64,000 nucleotides of DNA. Source: CAXBNB01 sp049115735. Lineage in GTDB: Bacteria > Bacteroidota > Bacteroidia > Cytophagales > Cyclobacteriaceae. The stretch covers positions 581,341 to 645,340 of the forward strand of contig JAGDZP010000004.1 of NCBI GenBank assembly GCA_049115735.1. Reading direction: 5' to 3'. This document shows positions 43,333 to 52,744 of this stretch, in pieces. A program made the position numbers and the translations under genes. Below the pieces are notes generated by a model. That model was not told where the DNA came from. It saw only the letters and a program-made list of their open reading frames with translations, and searched no databases. The first letter of the stretch is position 1, and each line of letters opens with the position of its first letter.

Positions 43333-43360
43333 GCTCCAATCAAATCATAAATCGATTCTA

Positions 43361-44179
43361 TTGGTAATTTCTAAAATTCAAGGAGGTTTAGGAAATCAAT
43401 TATTTCAATTTGCTGCCGCCAAGAGTTTAAGCCTGAATAAAAAAGTACCCCTTATTTTAGATATATCGCACTACAAACAACGTCATAATCAAAGCATTAC
43501 AAATCGTTCTTTTCTTTTAGACAAGATAATAAACTCACCAATCATATATAGCCATAATTGGAGAGTGAGGTTACATAAAAGTATAAACCGTTACCAGGAT
43601 TACATTGAAAAGGACTTTGGCTATTCCCCTCAGATAAACAACGTGCCTGATAATGTGACTTTAAATGGTTATTTCCAATCTGAAAAGTACTTTGCTCATA
43701 ATACAGCAGCCATTTGTAATTCCATTAATTCTTTATATGAGGCAAATGGTCAATTAGAAAGCCCTAGTATTGGTGTACATGTTAGAAGGGGAGACTACCT
43801 AACAAATACAATAGCATATAACGTACTAGGACCATTGGATATTGAATACTATATAAAGGGGCTCAACCGGCTTGAAAAAGCACTTAATATTCCAAAAGAA
43901 TCAATGAGGATAAAGGTTTTCAGTGATGATTTAGATTGGTGTAAGCAAGCATTCACTTTTCTACATGGTCATGAATTTATTAATTCGGGAGACCCAATTA
44001 AAGATCTAAACCTTATGAGTCAGTGTGATCATCAAATTATAGCTAATAGTTCTTTTAGTTGGTGGGCCGCATGGCTTAACAAAAATGTCGAAAAAGTAGT
44101 AATTGCTCCACAAAGCTGGTTTAAAGACACAACAAAAAGCATTAACGATCTGTTACCAAGAGGTTGGATTACCTTATAA
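43361..44179 (+). CDS. alpha-1,2-fucosyltransferase-like glycosyltransferase (GT11)
   Basis: 272 residues. IQGGLGNQLFQFAAAKSL (6-23) and HVRRGDY (140-146) are the hallmark motifs of GT family 11, with NSSFSWWAAWL near the C-terminus. Family members add L-fucose or a related sugar in alpha-1,2 linkage using GDP-fucose. The start is taken as TTG at 43361, as no ATG fits; an upstream ATT is also possible. Five bases separate its stop from the next methyltransferase gene. Confidence 0.88.
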   Translation: MVISKIQGGLGNQLFQFAAAKSLSLNKKVPLILDISHYKQRHNQSITNRSFLLDKIINSPIIYSHNWRVRLHKSINRYQDYIEKDFGYSPQINNVPDNVTLNGYFQSEKYFAHNTAAICNSINSLYEANGQLESPSIGVHVRRGDYLTNTIAYNVLGPLDIEYYIKGLNRLEKALNIPKESMRIKVFSDDLDWCKQAFTFLHGHEFINSGDPIKDLNLMSQCDHQIIANSSFSWWAAWLNKNVEKVVIAPQSWFKDTTKSINDLLPRGWITL

Positions 44180-44183
44180 AATA

Positions 44184-44909
44184 ATGAGCATTTTCAAAAG
44201 AATACCCGTTGAGCGAAAAAACGTGTCTAAATACGACCATGAACTAAATTTTTGGAAAGGGTGTATTAAAGATTATCGACTATGGTATAAGGGAGAGGTG
44301 GAACTTTATGAAACAAAACCTCCGACTGATTCTGAAAAAATCCGTGATACAAATCCCGATTATGCTGCAATACTGACCTGGTTGAAATTGCATCAGGAAA
44401 AAAAATATATTCTCGATCTGGAATTAGATTCTGAGGTTTTTAGAGGTAAACGAGTATTGGATGTTGGTTCCGGGCCATTACCAAGTGCGCAGGTGTTTGA
44501 AGGTTGTGAGTTATACTGCCTTGACCCGCTAATTCCGAAATATCTGGAAGCCGGTTATCCGATGCACATTTATGACCAGAATGTACGATTCGCATATGGA
44601 CATGCCGAAAACATGCCCTTCCCTGAAAATTTCTTTGATGTGGTTATTTCAGTAAATGCGCTTGATCATGTTGATGATTTCAAAAGTACTGCTAACGAGA
44701 TTAATAGAGTTCTTAAAAAAGATGGTAATCTCAGGTTTCATTTACATTATCATTCCCCAACGATCACCGAACCTCTTGTTTTGAATGATAATGTGGTCGC
44801 TGAAGCATTCCAATGGGCTCAATCTTTCAGAAAAATAAATCAAAAACAAAGTAAAACTGGATATACGGCTCCTGAAGGGGAGTATTATACTCTTTGGAGT
44901 AATTTTTGA
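44184..44909 (+). CDS. class I SAM-dependent methyltransferase
   Basis: About 241 residues from the ATG at 44184 (an upstream in-frame ATG at 44103 lies inside the fucosyltransferase-like gene and gives an unrelated leader). Motif I VLDVGSGPLPSAQ (about 92-104), motif II/III region PFPENFFDVVISVNALDHVDDFKST. Probably acts on a sugar of the same polymer. Followed by a 38-base gap before the next glycosyltransferase gene. Confidence 0.82.
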   Translation: MSIFKRIPVERKNVSKYDHELNFWKGCIKDYRLWYKGEVELYETKPPTDSEKIRDTNPDYAAILTWLKLHQEKKYILDLELDSEVFRGKRVLDVGSGPLPSAQVFEGCELYCLDPLIPKYLEAGYPMHIYDQNVRFAYGHAENMPFPENFFDVVISVNALDHVDDFKSTANEINRVLKKDGNLRFHLHYHSPTITEPLVLNDNVVAEAFQWAQSFRKINQKQSKTGYTAPEGEYYTLWSNF

Positions 44910-44947
44910 TTTTCTGTTATTATACTATTCTGTCTTCTACTTGATGT

Positions 44948-45973
44948 ATGGTGGCTGACTTTCAACCTTTGATAACCGTATTAATGAGCAATTATAATAA
45001 TGCTCAATACCTCAGCGAGTCTATCGAAAGTATACTTCACCAGAGCCATGATAATTTCGAATTTATCATCATTGATGATGGGTCTACTGATAACTCTAAA
45101 GAGATTATTAAGGAATATGCAGATGTGGATATGAGAATTAAGCCACATCTTCATAAGATAAATCAGGGACTGGTCAAATGTTTAAATTTTGGTCTCAAAA
45201 AAAGCAATGGAAAATATATAGCCAGGATGGATAGTGATGATATATCCTTACCAACAAGGTTGGAGACACAATTAGACTTTATGGAAATGCACCCGGAAAT
45301 CTGTTTATGTGGATCCGCTATAGAAATATTTGATGCCAATGAATCCAGAAATCACTTTTATGCAACAGATCACAATCATATTAAACTTAGGCTATTACTC
45401 AACAGTGAATTTGCACACCCTACAGTAATGATTAAAAAAAGTATTTTCGATGATTATTCATTCTTTTATAGTTCGGACTATCCAGCCGCGGAAGATTATG
45501 ATTTATGGGTTAGAATCAGCGAAAAATGCACTGTTGCAAACATTCGGAATGTTTTATTAAAACATCGACGACATGATCAAGCAGAGAGTATTATTAAAAA
45601 TACCTTACAAACAAATTCTGTCAAAAAAATTAAGTCTAGAAGCTTTGATAAATTAGGCGTTCCTTATACAGAAGAAAAGAATGCTATCTTGAAAAATATA
45701 GTTGACAAAACCTACCGTTTGGAATTATCATTTGTTAGGCAAGCAGAAAAGTTATTATCAGAGTTTGCTTATGCCAATCAGTCAACTAACTATTTCAACG
45801 ACCTGTTTATTCGAGATTACATTCAAGAGACATGGCAAAGGCTAACTTATGGATCAACTCGATTCGGGTTGAACTTTTATCAACTCTTCAAGAATTCGTC
45901 ATTAACAGAATGGAGCCAGTTATCCATTTTTTTCAAATTAAAACTCTTAGTAAAAAGCCTAATCAAAATATGA
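44948..45973 (+). CDS. GT2-family glycosyltransferase
   Basis: 341 residues, GT-A fold. ITVLMSNYNNAQYLSESIESIL (9-30), IIIDDGSTDNSKEI (38-51) and the DxD at ARMDSDDISLPTR (92-104) are all present, and ED in AAEDYDLWVR (about 179-188) is the catalytic-base region. A DPG/GDP/UDP-sugar donor is expected; acceptor unknown. Cytoplasmic, with no membrane anchor visible. Confidence 0.92.
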   Translation: MVADFQPLITVLMSNYNNAQYLSESIESILHQSHDNFEFIIIDDGSTDNSKEIIKEYADVDMRIKPHLHKINQGLVKCLNFGLKKSNGKYIARMDSDDISLPTRLETQLDFMEMHPEICLCGSAIEIFDANESRNHFYATDHNHIKLRLLLNSEFAHPTVMIKKSIFDDYSFFYSSDYPAAEDYDLWVRISEKCTVANIRNVLLKHRRHDQAESIIKNTLQTNSVKKIKSRSFDKLGVPYTEEKNAILKNIVDKTYRLELSFVRQAEKLLSEFAYANQSTNYFNDLFIRDYIQETWQRLTYGSTRFGLNFYQLFKNSSLTEWSQLSIFFKLKLLVKSLIKI

Positions 45974-46022
45974 TATCCGGTAAAGCAAGCTATGTGTTTC
46001 AGATATAAATTTTGATGTTTTT

Positions 46023-47156
46023 GTGAGAGGCAATCTATTACTATTTACACCTTCCCTCGACCGTACCGGGTCTGAAATTGTTTTCGTTAATTTTTTATTG
46101 TATTCAGGAATTGAACAGTTCTATACTATAAAGCTTGTATCCTTAAAGCGAGGTGCATTAATAGATAAGATTCAGTCAAAATGTGAAATTGTAGTATATG
46201 AAGATTTTTATGCTCAGCAAGCAAAAGTCATACAAAAGATCAAACACAAATTTGAAAAAAATAAGGATTATCAATTAATCTTTTATGATCGAGTTTTTAG
46301 CGATTTTTCTCCTGACGTTGTGTACATCAATGGGCTAAATGTTGCAAACACCAAATTGCTCTCGTACCTATTAAACGCTAGGTTTTCTAAAGAGAAAATT
46401 GTTTTGTACTCCCATGAAACATTTGTTGCACTAAATAGTATTGACAGTCTATATATTGATCTTGTTAAATCAACTGTAGGGAAGTTTATGGCTTGTTCTC
46501 TGACTTCCGCTCATATGCTCAAGGTGTTATTTTGCTATGAACCCACTATATCTTATCCTGGTATTGATGCTAGTGAAATTGATAGCCATTGTGACAATAC
46601 AGGAATTTTTAATCTAGATGACCTGAGCAACGATCAAAAAGTATGGGCAATGTCCGGTTATAGTGATTTTAACAAAGACCCCATATTCTTTATTCAATTG
46701 TACAAAGAACTTCTTAAGCGAAACCATAAAGTATATTTTATCTGGCTGGGTGCTAATAATTCTAGTGGATTTACACAATACTGCAAAGCCCTGATTAGGA
46801 GCCAAGGTTTGCCTAATATAAAACTCATGGAAAATTTACCTCCAGCAGAATACTATTCATTGTTAAGAAGGATTGATGGTTTTGTGCTAACCTCATTTTA
46901 TGATTCCTTTCCCACTGTAATGCTTGAAGCAGCCTATTTAGGCAAACCAATCGTAAGTCATGACTCAGGTGGTGCTGGAGAATTCTTGCGTGAAAATGGA
47001 AAAGAGTTGGTATGCAGCAAAACAATATCTGAATACGCAGACAAAATCGAAAGCTATAATAAAAACGATAAAGAATCATATAATATTTCCGAATATATCA
47101 TGCCTTTGGCAGCTGAAAAATGGGTCCAGTCTTTTAATAGGTTAATCGAAGCATGA
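46023..47156 (+). CDS. GT4-family glycosyltransferase
   Basis: 377 residues from a GTG at 46023. GT-B fold with an N-terminal LLLFTPSLDRTGSEIVF start, KVYFIWLGANNSSGF donor-domain strand and FVLTSFYDSFPTVMLEAAYLGKPIVSHDSGG (the E-x7-E region). The sugar is not predictable. Overlaps the next GT4 gene by four bases. Confidence 0.9.
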   Translation: MRGNLLLFTPSLDRTGSEIVFVNFLLYSGIEQFYTIKLVSLKRGALIDKIQSKCEIVVYEDFYAQQAKVIQKIKHKFEKNKDYQLIFYDRVFSDFSPDVVYINGLNVANTKLLSYLLNARFSKEKIVLYSHETFVALNSIDSLYIDLVKSTVGKFMACSLTSAHMLKVLFCYEPTISYPGIDASEIDSHCDNTGIFNLDDLSNDQKVWAMSGYSDFNKDPIFFIQLYKELLKRNHKVYFIWLGANNSSGFTQYCKALIRSQGLPNIKLMENLPPAEYYSLLRRIDGFVLTSFYDSFPTVMLEAAYLGKPIVSHDSGGAGEFLRENGKELVCSKTISEYADKIESYNKNDKESYNISEYIMPLAAEKWVQSFNRLIEA

Positions 47157-48304
47157 GGATATGTTTTGTTTCTGTAATGGGCGGAACTCCTTGGGGAGGT
47201 AGTGAAGAACTCTGGTATAGAACCGCCTTACTAGCACTAGGCCATGGTCATGAGGTAATTATTTCTGTATTTGAATGGCCTGATGAGGTTCCTCAAATTG
47301 CTGAATTAAGAGAAAAGGGTACTCAAGTCCATTACAGACACCATCCTTTTCGAACCAACGGTCAATCCCTAAGCTTAGCAAAAAGGGTAGTCAGACGACT
47401 TAGGAAGCCACCTCCTCTTTTCTTAAGGGAAATCCAGGAGGTTCAGGAAATGGAGCCCGACGTAATATGCATCAGTCAAGGTGCTACTCATGATCTCTTT
47501 TCATTTAAAGGGTTACAGAACCTATTAAGCTTCAAGAAATGTGTTTTAATATCAAATGGGTCTCAGGAAAATTATATCCCCGATGATACTATAATCACTT
47601 TAGCCAAGAAATACTACCCGAAAATCCATTCTTGTGTATTTGTCTCGAAGAGAAATAAAAACTTAACAGAACTCCAAATATGCCAGAAACTGTCTAATGC
47701 CAAAGTCATTTACAACATTTTTGAATCTCCAGGAGCTAGTGTCCTTTCATTACCGCCTAAAGACAAAGAATGTATCCAATTTGCATTGGTCGGGCGAATT
47801 CAATGTAATCATAAAGGACACCATATTTTGTTGGAAATCTTATCAGGTCGTAATTGGGCAAAAAGAAATTGGAAACTAAATATATTCGGACAAGGTAGTG
47901 ATGAACCATTTGTAAGGGAATTAATATTGTTTTTAGGACTTAAAGACAGAGTTGTAATTCATGGTCAGGTTGAATCAAAAAAAGAAATCTGGGACAAAAA
48001 CCATATACTGTTATTGCCCTCATTTTATGAAGGAACCCCTCTAGTACTCATTGAGGCTATGTCTCACGGGCGCCCAGCTGTCATAAATGATGTAGGCGGG
48101 AATTCTGAAATAGCAAAACATAATGCTACTGCGTTTATTTCTGAAGCTCCAACAAAGCGCCATTTCGAAATGGCCATGGAAAACGCATGGAACCATATAT
48201 TCGAGTGGGAAAATATGGGAATAAAGGCCAAAAAAAGAATATCCGAATTGTCTAAAATCACTGGCCAACAACAGTTATTTGATATATTAGTTAATGAGAA
48301 TTGA
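47153..48304 (+). CDS. GT4-family glycosyltransferase
   Basis: 383 residues, GT-B fold. It starts MRICFVSVMGGTPWGGSEELW, with FALVGRIQCNHKGHHILLEIL opening the donor-binding half and LLPSFYEGTPLVLIEAMSHGRPAVINDVGGNSE as the E-x7-E region. Overlaps the next gene by 11 bases. Confidence 0.92.
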   Translation: MRICFVSVMGGTPWGGSEELWYRTALLALGHGHEVIISVFEWPDEVPQIAELREKGTQVHYRHHPFRTNGQSLSLAKRVVRRLRKPPPLFLREIQEVQEMEPDVICISQGATHDLFSFKGLQNLLSFKKCVLISNGSQENYIPDDTIITLAKKYYPKIHSCVFVSKRNKNLTELQICQKLSNAKVIYNIFESPGASVLSLPPKDKECIQFALVGRIQCNHKGHHILLEILSGRNWAKRNWKLNIFGQGSDEPFVRELILFLGLKDRVVIHGQVESKKEIWDKNHILLLPSFYEGTPLVLIEAMSHGRPAVINDVGGNSEIAKHNATAFISEAPTKRHFEMAMENAWNHIFEWENMGIKAKKRISELSKITGQQQLFDILVNEN

Positions 48305-49403
48305 CTTTATAGTCCCATTTAGGGATCGCGAAATTGCAAGAGTTATGAATTGCATTGAGTCAATACAACAGCAAGAAGCTGAGTTCAAAAAAATCATATT
48401 CGTTGATTACGGCAGTTCAATAGATGTTCAATCAGAAGTTGAAGAATATCTTAACTCAATCACAAATGTTCAGTACGTCTATTCTTATTCTCAAGGTCAC
48501 TTTTGGAATAGAAGTCATGCTTTAAATATTGGTGTAAAAAAGTCCACTGCTGATTATGTTGTAATCGTTGATATAGATATTATTTATCCCAGTGATTTTC
48601 TTAGTCAAGTCATTTCGTCAATTAATAGAAGCCAAAATAAATACTTCCACTATCGTACAATTTATCTTGATGAAAATGACCAAGTAGAGAATTTAGCAGA
48701 TCTGGATTTATCCAAAAGACCTGTTTCCACAGATGACGCTAAAGGTTTGGCTATTTATCCAAGACAAGACCTCATTGATGTTGGTGGATTTAATGAAGCA
48801 TTTTGTATCTGGGGCGGGGAAGATATTGAACTGAGCAAAAGATTTGGTCGGTATAAGACCAGGGAAAATCAATGGCTAGAATCTACAATTACCTATCATC
48901 AGTGGCATTTGAATTCACACAAAACCCTCCCAAATGGCTGGTTTGATTATTACATGTCGTTCAAAGAACCACCGATATTTTCAGGAGTCAATTTCAAAAA
49001 ATCGAATAGGGCCATTCTTAATATTGTAGAAGGAAATGATATCGATAGTCTGCCTAGATTTGAATTTGAATACCCATATGAAATGTCATTCTCTAAATTC
49101 AGTAATACACTATGGAATCTCTCAAGAGATAGTGCTATTAGGATTAAAATCGAAGACAAGAACAAAACGTCCTTCAAGACCAAAGGAAAAATAGTTGCTT
49201 TTTTTAATAGTCTGCTTACTAAACTAAGTGCAGGATATAATTTGACTGATCTGGATATAGCCACTGGCAAGAGAGTTCCATTCGAAAGTATTTTTTCTTT
49301 TTTGTTTTTTTCAATAATCCAGGTTGATAAACGCCATTTCGACTATTACATCATTGAATTTGAAGTGAATAAGATTTTTGACGTATGCGTGTACAAGAAG
49401 TAA
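48294..49403 (+). CDS. GT2-family glycosyltransferase, galactosyltransferase-like C-terminus
   Basis: 369 residues. GT-A start DFIVPFRDREIARVMNCIESIQ, then VDYGSSIDV, a D-x-D at VIVDIDIIYP, and IWGGEDIELSKRFGR, which resembles the C-terminal WGxEDxE motif of glycosyltransferase family 7/galactosyltransferase-like (Glyco_transf_7C) enzymes. The C-terminal third (about 250-369) is without recognised motif. Confidence 0.85.
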   Translation: MRIDFIVPFRDREIARVMNCIESIQQQEAEFKKIIFVDYGSSIDVQSEVEEYLNSITNVQYVYSYSQGHFWNRSHALNIGVKKSTADYVVIVDIDIIYPSDFLSQVISSINRSQNKYFHYRTIYLDENDQVENLADLDLSKRPVSTDDAKGLAIYPRQDLIDVGGFNEAFCIWGGEDIELSKRFGRYKTRENQWLESTITYHQWHLNSHKTLPNGWFDYYMSFKEPPIFSGVNFKKSNRAILNIVEGNDIDSLPRFEFEYPYEMSFSKFSNTLWNLSRDSAIRIKIEDKNKTSFKTKGKIVAFFNSLLTKLSAGYNLTDLDIATGKRVPFESIFSFLFFSIIQVDKRHFDYYIIEFEVNKIFDVCVYKK

Positions 49404-49439
49404 GTATTTTAAAGTTGAGCTTAATCGAGAATTTTTGAA

Positions 49440-50114
49440 TTGAAGTCTTTTGTTAAGAGTTTGGTCAAAAAGCTTCCTTCAGGAATTAGGGAGTATACAG
49501 TGAGCATCAACAAGACCAGAGTTGAACTCAAATTAAATCGTATTTACAAAAAGAAAAATTCCCTGGCTTTAGTGCGTCATTGTGAAAGTCATGATGATTT
49601 AAAAATTGACTTGGGTTCAACCGAACCCCGGGAAGGTTTTCTGACTGCAGATTTAAATAATGAAGCTGAATTGGTTTTTGATTTTTTGAAACCATTTCCA
49701 TTTCTAGATAATTCTGTGGATTTAATATACACTTCTCACGTGTTTGAACATTTCAATAACTCAGAACTGAAATTCATTTTATCTGAAATCCGACGTGTAT
49801 TAAAAAAAGAAGGAGAATTAATTGTATGTGTACCAAATGCAGAACTCTTTTTTGATCTATATAACAATTTCGACAAGAATCAAGCGGACAAATTATGTGC
49901 ATATAAACCTGCCTTTCAATTTTATTCTAAAATTGATGTGGTAAACTACATCGCCTACATGGGGGGACAACACAAGATAATGTTCGATAACGAAAATCTT
50001 CTTGAAATTATCAAATCAGCTGGTTATTCATCTGTTCATTCCAGGTCATTCAAACCAGGATTAGATTTGGAAGCAAGAAAAAATGAATCTATTTATGCAA
50101 GGGCGGTCAAATAA
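49440..50114 (+). CDS. class I SAM-dependent methyltransferase
   Basis: 224 residues, TTG start. The motif I region is KIDLGSTEPREGFLTADLN rather than a classic GxGxG. FLDNSVDLIYTSHVFEHFNNSELKFILSEIRRVLKKEGELIVCVPN is the motif II/III part. Likely a sugar methyltransferase. Its 3' end overlaps the next gene by 32 bases (or 20 if the later ATG is used). Confidence 0.8.
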   Translation: MKSFVKSLVKKLPSGIREYTVSINKTRVELKLNRIYKKKNSLALVRHCESHDDLKIDLGSTEPREGFLTADLNNEAELVFDFLKPFPFLDNSVDLIYTSHVFEHFNNSELKFILSEIRRVLKKEGELIVCVPNAELFFDLYNNFDKNQADKLCAYKPAFQFYSKIDVVNYIAYMGGQHKIMFDNENLLEIIKSAGYSSVHSRSFKPGLDLEARKNESIYARAVK

Positions 50115-51039
50115 TTTTGGCTTCATTGTTACTACTGCCAGAAACGACTTTTTGTTTGCTAAAGGGCTCATTGAAAACATTTATCAAAAATACCCGACCA
50201 TACCTATCTGCCTGCTTGTAGATGGAAATTTTGAACTTGATGGAGTAGAAAATAGATATAATGCAAATGTAATTCGACGCAAAGAAGTCTCAAACAAATT
50301 TTTAAGAGAACAAAGTTATGGGTGGGGCCTAACAAAAATGGTGGCATTCTGGGAGAGCCCGTTTGATACCTTTCTTCTTTTGGATGCCGATACTTGCATT
50401 TGGGGTAATATAATGTCGTTTCTTGATTTTGAAAATTTCGATATCATAATTGATAAACCCTTAAAGGACTACCGTAAGGAGGACATAGATGAGTACTTTT
50501 TCGAAACTTCACTTTTACTAAAGTTCTATCCTGAGTTTAACCCCTTAGGCAGACCATATTTTTGCACAGGAGTAATTCCGGCCAGAAAAGGGATATTTGA
50601 CATTGATGACTATAAGCAAATTATGTCACTGTCCATAGAAAATCCATCGCTCTTTAAGTATGGGGAAATGGGAATGCTGAATTTCCTGATTCAGCAATAT
50701 GTTGATCGTGAAAAAATAAGAATAAAACTGGCTGAAACCCAGGTAATAGTTCCTGATTATGACCCTTCAGAAATTGAGAAACGTTTCAGCCCTAAGCACA
50801 TTCAACCTTCAAGTAGGGAGAATGTTGTATTACACTGGTGCGGTAAAGCAAAACCTGTAGTCTATAATAAATATGGATTCAATACAGAGCTTATGACCCA
50901 CTATAGGATGGGTTATTTAGATAGAAAGAATATCGACTCTAAAAAAGCCATGAAGGTAATGACGTCTGAGGATCGATGGCGCGACATTAGAATTCAGTCA
51001 AAATATTATAAAAAAAGAGCTCTTAGCTTATTCAGATGA
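50083..51039 (+). CDS. GT-A-type glycosyltransferase-like protein
   Basis: 318 residues. FGFIVTTARNDFLFAKGLIENI (12-33) is a GT-A opening, and TFLLLDADTCIWGNIM (about 95-110) carries the DxD metal/nucleotide-sugar motif, like GT8- or GT32-related enzymes. CTGVIPARKG and VLHWCGKAKP further resemble these. Exact family uncertain. The ATG at 50083 overlaps the upstream methyltransferase; a second ATG at 50095 is an alternative. Confidence 0.75.
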   Translation: MNLFMQGRSNNFGFIVTTARNDFLFAKGLIENIYQKYPTIPICLLVDGNFELDGVENRYNANVIRRKEVSNKFLREQSYGWGLTKMVAFWESPFDTFLLLDADTCIWGNIMSFLDFENFDIIIDKPLKDYRKEDIDEYFFETSLLLKFYPEFNPLGRPYFCTGVIPARKGIFDIDDYKQIMSLSIENPSLFKYGEMGMLNFLIQQYVDREKIRIKLAETQVIVPDYDPSEIEKRFSPKHIQPSSRENVVLHWCGKAKPVVYNKYGFNTELMTHYRMGYLDRKNIDSKKAMKVMTSEDRWRDIRIQSKYYKKRALSLFR

Positions 51040-51740
51040 ACATAAAAGACCGAATTAAGAACTTCTTATACGGATATTATGGATTTAAACATACATTTTC
51101 TGAATGCGGTGAGGATTCAATACTGCGGAGAATTTTTTACGAAAAAATAAAAAAAGAAGAGAAAGGTTTCTACGTCGATGTAGGATCGTTTCATCCCTAT
51201 TATAGTTCTGTTACACAGCTACTGTCCCTGGAAGGATGGACAGGTATAAATATTGATCCCCGGGAAGGCACGAAAAATCTATTTGATTCAAAAAGAAAAA
51301 AAGATGTAAACCTGGAAATGGCTATATCCTCGTTGGATGGAGAGGCTAAATATTATGAGACTGAAATTGCGCCAAGTCTAAATAGCATAAGTTTGGAGCG
51401 CTTTGACCAACTTAACATTCGAGATAAAATAACAAGAGAAGTTAAAGTGCCTTGTTGCCGGTTGGATACTTTATTTGATAAATACTTGGATGGAGAAAAT
51501 TTTGACCTTCTTAATATTGATGTTGAAGGTCATGACCTCAAGGTACTTCAATCCAACAATTGGGTCAAGTATAGGCCAAGGGTAATCTGTGTTGAAATAG
51601 ATGGGTTCAGCATTCAAGATATTTTAAATAGTGAGACCTATTTATTCTTAAAAGAACTGGGTTATGAATTTGTGGCAAAGAATTATATTCTTCCCAGAAT
51701 TTCGACATGTTTTTTCTTGGATAAAAAGAGTCCAATTTAG
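51036..51740 (+). CDS. FkbM-family methyltransferase
   Basis: 234 residues. FYVDVGSFHPYYSSVTQLLS (46-65) with the N-terminal SECGEDSIL are typical of FkbM methyltransferases, and LLNIDVEGHDLKVLQ is the conserved later motif. FkbM-type enzymes methylate hydroxyl groups of sugars and polyketides. Start overlaps the preceding gene by four bases (ATGA). Confidence 0.9.
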   Translation: MNIKDRIKNFLYGYYGFKHTFSECGEDSILRRIFYEKIKKEEKGFYVDVGSFHPYYSSVTQLLSLEGWTGINIDPREGTKNLFDSKRKKDVNLEMAISSLDGEAKYYETEIAPSLNSISLERFDQLNIRDKITREVKVPCCRLDTLFDKYLDGENFDLLNIDVEGHDLKVLQSNNWVKYRPRVICVEIDGFSIQDILNSETYLFLKELGYEFVAKNYILPRISTCFFLDKKSPI

Positions 51741-51757
51741 GTTATGCCAATAAAGGT

Positions 51758-52744
51758 GTGAAGGTTCCCTTTTTCTCCATAATCACTCCATGTTACAATG
51801 CCGCTCCATATATTGAGGATACTATTTTGTCAGTTATGAATCAAAAGAATGACTCGCAACATATCATAATTGATGGTGGCAGCAAAGACGACACAATTCG
51901 TATAATCACAACTTATCAGAACAAGCTATCCTATTGGGTGAGTGAGCCCGATCAAGGGCAATCGCATGCTATAAATAAAGGGTTAAATTATGCCGATGGG
52001 AAAGTTATCAATTGGCTAAATGGTGATGATAAATATCGTGAAGGAGCACTCAATCAAATTAAAGCTCTGTTTAATAAGCCTAATGTAACAGCGGTATGCG
52101 GAACGTCAAGACTCTTTGGTGAGAATGGAACAATAAAGTATTCTAATGGGTCTGACATATTCCCTAATAACCTTGCAAAAACAATTGGCTGGGCCCGAAT
52201 TGACCAACCTGAAACTTTTTTTACTAAAACTGCCTGGGAAATTGTCGGTCCATTGAATGAAAACCTACACTACTGTATGGATAGGGAATGGTGGATGAGA
52301 TATTTATACAAATTTGGATTATCAGGCATTGTTGAGTCAAAAGAGTGTTGGGTTGATTTTAGAATTCACGATAAATCAAAAACATCAACTGCTGAGTCTG
52401 CCTTTACTTCAGAGCATCATTCTATTTTTTATAAACTAGGTAAAAAAATCAGTGATTCAACAGCATGTGATACAATGGCAGAGATATTTGAACTAGATAA
52501 GGATCTTAATACCCAAATCAGTGATTGGGAAAACCTTCCTCTATGCTCTGACATCTTTAACTACTATCTTTTGAAAACAACCGACCAGCTTTACGCGCAG
52601 GGTCTACATGAAGAAGCACGCTCTTATCTTAAACTAGTTGGAATGAAAGGTCTTGAATCTGAAGATCGAAAACTATATTCCAGGTTGAAATATCGATTGA
52701 AACTTCCTAAATCTGTCATTCAATATTTTAGGAATATTGGATAA
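51758..52744 (+). CDS. GT2-family glycosyltransferase
   Basis: 328 residues, GTG start. FSIITPCYNAAPYIEDTILSVM (6-27), IIDGGSKDDT, and the DxD-like NWLNGDDKYREGAL are GT2 motifs. DQPETFFTKTAWEIVGP and MDREWWMRYL fit the acceptor half. Its stop overlaps the TTG start of the next gene by eight bases. Confidence 0.92.
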   Translation: MKVPFFSIITPCYNAAPYIEDTILSVMNQKNDSQHIIIDGGSKDDTIRIITTYQNKLSYWVSEPDQGQSHAINKGLNYADGKVINWLNGDDKYREGALNQIKALFNKPNVTAVCGTSRLFGENGTIKYSNGSDIFPNNLAKTIGWARIDQPETFFTKTAWEIVGPLNENLHYCMDREWWMRYLYKFGLSGIVESKECWVDFRIHDKSKTSTAESAFTSEHHSIFYKLGKKISDSTACDTMAEIFELDKDLNTQISDWENLPLCSDIFNYYLLKTTDQLYAQGLHEEARSYLKLVGMKGLESEDRKLYSRLKYRLKLPKSVIQYFRNIG

